A DNA stretch of 57,452 bases, taken from Cryomorphaceae bacterium. Lineage in GTDB: Bacteria > Bacteroidota > Bacteroidia > Flavobacteriales > Crocinitomicaceae. Below, piece after piece: positions 54,441 to 57,452 of the stretch (position 1 is the first letter of the stretch; every line of letters begins with the position of its first letter). Under the pieces are notes generated by a model. That model was not told the DNA's origin. It saw only the letters and a program-made list of their open reading frames with translations, and did no database searches. The DNA lies in the NCBI GenBank assembly GCA_021298235.1, contig JAJTDX010000002.1:1-57452 (forward strand), written 5' to 3'. The position numbers were made by a program, and so were the translations under genes.

Positions 54441-57400
54441 ATGATTAAAAAAGTACTCTTGTTGGCTGTCTTGGCGCTAGGTATGCAAATGACATTTGCA
54501 CAGCGAACTATGGCTCTTAAACCAGTTGAAGGAACAGCTATTAAAAGCGTTCGAAAGAAAGTGGATCGTTCGAACTTGGTCAAAAACATTTCGTGTATCG
54601 ATACAGTTCGATACCCGCTTCTTAAAGAACAGGTTCTCACTGATTCAGCTGAAGGGCAATTTTACACTTTTAGTGTATGGGAATTTGACTCAGAGGCTTT
54701 CTCTCAGGCTTTTACTTTTTCGGGCACTGGACTCACAATTACAGGTGTTGAGTTTTTTGGCGCCAATTTTATTGATGCCGTAAATGGTTTGGGTACTGCT
54801 TCTATAACAGTTAGGGCAAGAATTATTGCCGTAAATGGTTCAAACAACCCTACCACGACAGTTCTAGCTACAGGAACCACTACGGTCACAAGTACCACTG
54901 AAGACTATTATTACGTTAATTTTGTTACCCCTGCTGTTCCAACTGGAAATTACGCTGTAGTTATTGATGTGATTAGTCTTGATGGAATCTTAGACCTATT
55001 TGTAACAGATGCTTATTCGGGTCAAGAACAAGACGAAAATTTATCCAGATTCACCTCTTTGTACTATCCAAATTCAGGCGGTTCGTGGGTGAATATACCA
55101 ACACTTACTGCTGATTTCGATCCGGTTACTAATCCAATTGGAACCCCTATATTTTACGCGCCATTCGACTTCGAGCCTCTAGTAGCGCCAATCGTTTCGT
55201 ATTCCATGACTTCAAGTGCAACGGTATCTCCTGATCCTGTTTGTCTTGGAACCGCTCAAACATTTACCGGTACTGCAACCCCAACGAATATTCTGTCGAA
55301 CCGCATGTACAATTATCAAAAATTTGAGCAGCACTTCTTTGGTGGCGCTGATTCTACTTTTGTTTGGGATACGTCAGATCCGGCTCCACTTTTTTGGTCA
55401 AGTAGTACAACATATACCTACCCAACAGCAGGAAACTACTCACCAACTTTCTATGTTTTAGGTGGTTTCTGGAACTCATGTTTGGATAGTGCAACAGATC
55501 CAATTGTAGTAGCAGCACCTTCCACTGCTCCAACCTCTATTTCAGGCACACTTTCTCTTTGCGGTAACGGTTCAACAACACTTACTGCGTTAGGAGGAAC
55601 TACTGCCTCTGGAGGAACCTATCAATGGGGAACAGGTTCTACTCCAGGTTCGAATGTTATCCCCGGTGAGACAGGTGCAACATACACTACTCCTGTTTTA
55701 ACGACAACAACTTCCTACTGGGTAAGACGAGTAGATGTTGCTCCATGTAACAACCCGACGAATGCAGCAACTGCAACCGTTACTGTCACTCCTATTCCGA
55801 ATATCACTTTAAGTTCAAACGCTCCTAACTCATGTGACGGTACAACTGTAACCTTAACGGCTGCAGGTGGAACTTCTTATTCTTGGACCACTGGAGCAAC
55901 CTCTAGTTCTGAGCAGGTAAATCCTACAGTGCAAACAACATACACTGTTACAGGAACAACCTCAGGTTGTACAAATACTGCTTCGATTACTATTGGAGCA
56001 TTTACCTCTTCCAATGCCTCTTTCACCTATCCTTCAAATACAATTTGTTCTTCGGCAGGAAGTCAGACACCATCTGTTGTTACAGGTGGTGGAACATTTT
56101 CAGGTACCGGAGGCATTGTTGTATCAAGCACTACAGGTGTAATTGATGTCGCAGCCTCACCAATTGGAACATTCATTATTTATCATGACTTCGGAGGCAA
56201 CTGCCCTAGTCAGGCAACACAAACTGTAACCATTACAGATGCTCCGGACGCAACTTTCACTTACACTTCAACAAGTTATTGTACCTCAGCCACTGATCCA
56301 GTTCCTAACTTCATCACAGGAGCAAGTGCTGGATTGTTTTCAAGCACTCCTTCAGGACTTTCTTTGAATACCGGAACTGGTATACTTGATCTTTCTGCCT
56401 CTACTTCAGGTTTGTATACCGTAACTAACGATATCAATATTCCCGGTTGTGCACCAGCAAGTGCTTCTGTGATCGTTGAAATCTTCGCTTCTCCTTCGGT
56501 AACGATTTTACCCGTAACTCCACTTTGTTCGAACAGCAACTCGGTCAACCTAACTGCAACACCTGTTGGTGGAACCTTCTCCGGTACTGGCGTGAGCAGC
56601 AATGTATTCAATCCGACTGTTTCAGGAGCAGGAAACTGGACAGTTACATATACTTATACAAACGCAAATAACTGTACCGGAACAAATACAACTTCAATCA
56701 CAGTGAATGCCGTCCCTTCGCCAATATTCGCTTCCTTGCCTACACAAGTATGTGCGAGTGGGAATGCGGTCACATTGAATGCTACACCTACAGGCGGAAC
56801 TTTCTCAGGAACTGGAGTTTCAGGTAGCAGCTTCAATCCGGCTCAAGCAACAACCGGAGTGAATGTAATCAGCTATTCTGTAACTCAAAACGGTTGCACA
56901 GGAACGAACACTGCTTCAATTACTGTCGTTGCTAACCCAACGGTATCCATCGTACCTGTGAACCAATTGTGTTCGAATGACGGCCCTGTTACGTTATCAG
57001 CAACACCAACTGGAGGTAACTTTACAGGAAATGGTGTTTCTGGAGATCAATTCACGCCTTCTCAAGCTGGTAATACAATCATTACCTATGTGTTCACGGA
57101 TGGAAATGGTTGTTCAGGTGGATCTTCCATCACAGTTACTGTCGCTGAAGCTCCAGTAGTAACCTTGGGTGCGCTGAATGCTGTCTGTCTTCAAAATGGT
57201 TCTGTGACGCTCACAGGCGGACTACCAAATGGTGGGGACTACAGTGGACCAGGAATATCGAACAATACGTTTGATCCTACGGTTACGGGTGTAGGATCTT
57301 TTAATGTAGATTACACTTATACCAATGCATCCGGTTGTACTGACGTTGCAACGAGCTCAATAACCGTTAATGACTGCGCGGGAATTGAAGAAGAAAACAG

Positions 57401-57452
57401 CTACAATTTAATCATCTCTCCGAATCCTGCTGAACAGTCATTTGTTATTTCA
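54441..57452 (+). CDS. large Ig-like repeat T9SS secreted protein (3' end beyond the window)
   Basis: 1004 codons remain open to the right edge. Signal MIKKVLLLAVLALGMQMTFAQ. An N-terminal beta-sandwich-like region (residues about 25-240) with YTFSVWEFDSEAFSQ, followed by a PKD-like stretch (SPDPVCLGTAQTFTG...), then Ig-like repeats with CSNSN/CASGN, GGTFSGTGV and TVTYTYTN-type segments; the last four are about 75-80 residues each (from about 690). The end, IEEENSYNLIISPNPAEQSF, is the start of a T9SS type-A sorting domain (PNP motif), so few residues are missing. Likely exported to the cell surface or medium. The true end is not visible. Confidence 0.88.
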   Translation, partial: MIKKVLLLAVLALGMQMTFAQRTMALKPVEGTAIKSVRKKVDRSNLVKNISCIDTVRYPLLKEQVLTDSAEGQFYTFSVWEFDSEAFSQAFTFSGTGLTITGVEFFGANFIDAVNGLGTASITVRARIIAVNGSNNPTTTVLATGTTTVTSTTEDYYYVNFVTPAVPTGNYAVVIDVISLDGILDLFVTDAYSGQEQDENLSRFTSLYYPNSGGSWVNIPTLTADFDPVTNPIGTPIFYAPFDFEPLVAPIVSYSMTSSATVSPDPVCLGTAQTFTGTATPTNILSNRMYNYQKFEQHFFGGADSTFVWDTSDPAPLFWSSSTTYTYPTAGNYSPTFYVLGGFWNSCLDSATDPIVVAAPSTAPTSISGTLSLCGNGSTTLTALGGTTASGGTYQWGTGSTPGSNVIPGETGATYTTPVLTTTTSYWVRRVDVAPCNNPTNAATATVTVTPIPNITLSSNAPNSCDGTTVTLTAAGGTSYSWTTGATSSSEQVNPTVQTTYTVTGTTSGCTNTASITIGAFTSSNASFTYPSNTICSSAGSQTPSVVTGGGTFSGTGGIVVSSTTGVIDVAASPIGTFIIYHDFGGNCPSQATQTVTITDAPDATFTYTSTSYCTSATDPVPNFITGASAGLFSSTPSGLSLNTGTGILDLSASTSGLYTVTNDINIPGCAPASASVIVEIFASPSVTILPVTPLCSNSNSVNLTATPVGGTFSGTGVSSNVFNPTVSGAGNWTVTYTYTNANNCTGTNTTSITVNAVPSPIFASLPTQVCASGNAVTLNATPTGGTFSGTGVSGSSFNPAQATTGVNVISYSVTQNGCTGTNTASITVVANPTVSIVPVNQLCSNDGPVTLSATPTGGNFTGNGVSGDQFTPSQAGNTIITYVFTDGNGCSGGSSITVTVAEAPVVTLGALNAVCLQNGSVTLTGGLPNGGDYSGPGISNNTFDPTVTGVGSFNVDYTYTNASGCTDVATSSITVNDCAGIEEENSYNLIISPNPAEQSFVIS

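Overview
The window is chromosomal DNA from a member of the Bacteroidota, most likely order Flavobacteriales. Support for this: two secreted giants with type IX secretion C-terminal domains (one with SprB repeats and a gliding-motility-type C-terminus, one running off the right edge), a third T9SS protein related to peptide-N-glycosidase F, families typical of the phylum (DUF4293, DUF2490, SiaB-type kinase, split ParC/ParE, OAT, short YeeE/YedE pair), and repeated promoter boxes of the phylum's TAnnTTTG type, two of them with a -33 TTTG exactly 19 bases upstream. Base composition looks moderately AT-rich. Placement below order level would be a guess. I see no rRNA, tRNA, CRISPR array, prophage or insertion sequence.

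Layout, left to right. 1-11.4 kb: the 3'-truncated ABC-F gene and a DUF4293 gene, a small lipoprotein, a phosphohexomutase, ornithine aminotransferase, then a SIMPL protein with topoisomerase IV (parE-parC) on the minus strand, and RNase Z with a STAS protein. 11.4-16.3 kb: pyrR-pyrB, where pyrB carries an in-frame TGA, then SUI1, GDPD, a 30-residue cysteine-rich mini-protein, an HDAC-like hydrolase and a SiaB-like kinase. 16.3-30 kb: a 1588-residue SprB-repeat protein, a YkgJ protein, an oxidoreductase lacking the redox cysteines, folD, two FKBP proteins and several envelope proteins.

30-37 kb is a sulfur and methionine block on the minus strand: metY-metX-hom, two half-size YeeE/YedE membrane proteins, OsmC and metZ. 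Upstream of metY lies the most interesting element of the window: a SAM-I riboswitch aptamer, followed nine bases later by a 41-codon leader ORF whose 3' end encodes MM-CCCCCC-H-I-C, and a large terminator-like hairpin whose loop is the cysteine codon run, followed by a U-run. This looks like a two-input leader that reads S-adenosylmethionine and charged cysteinyl-tRNA in series.

37-46 kb: a short MscS channel, a small muconolactone-isomerase-like protein, an LhgO operon, a PNGase F-like T9SS protein and an M14 peptidase. 45.7-52.3 kb (plus strand): trmD, an intergenic 8-bp repeat cluster, tsaC-type synthase, CCA-adding enzyme, a pRiA4b ORF-3-like acidic protein, a methyltransferase, TraB/GumN, an FKBP lipoprotein and sucD with a clear promoter and terminator. 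52.4-57.5 kb: PadR regulator with a PspC-domain gene broken by a +1 frameshift, then the start of a large Ig-like T9SS protein.

Two conserved genes are disrupted by single-base events (pyrB, PspC). They may be real, recoded, or base errors; reads would decide.
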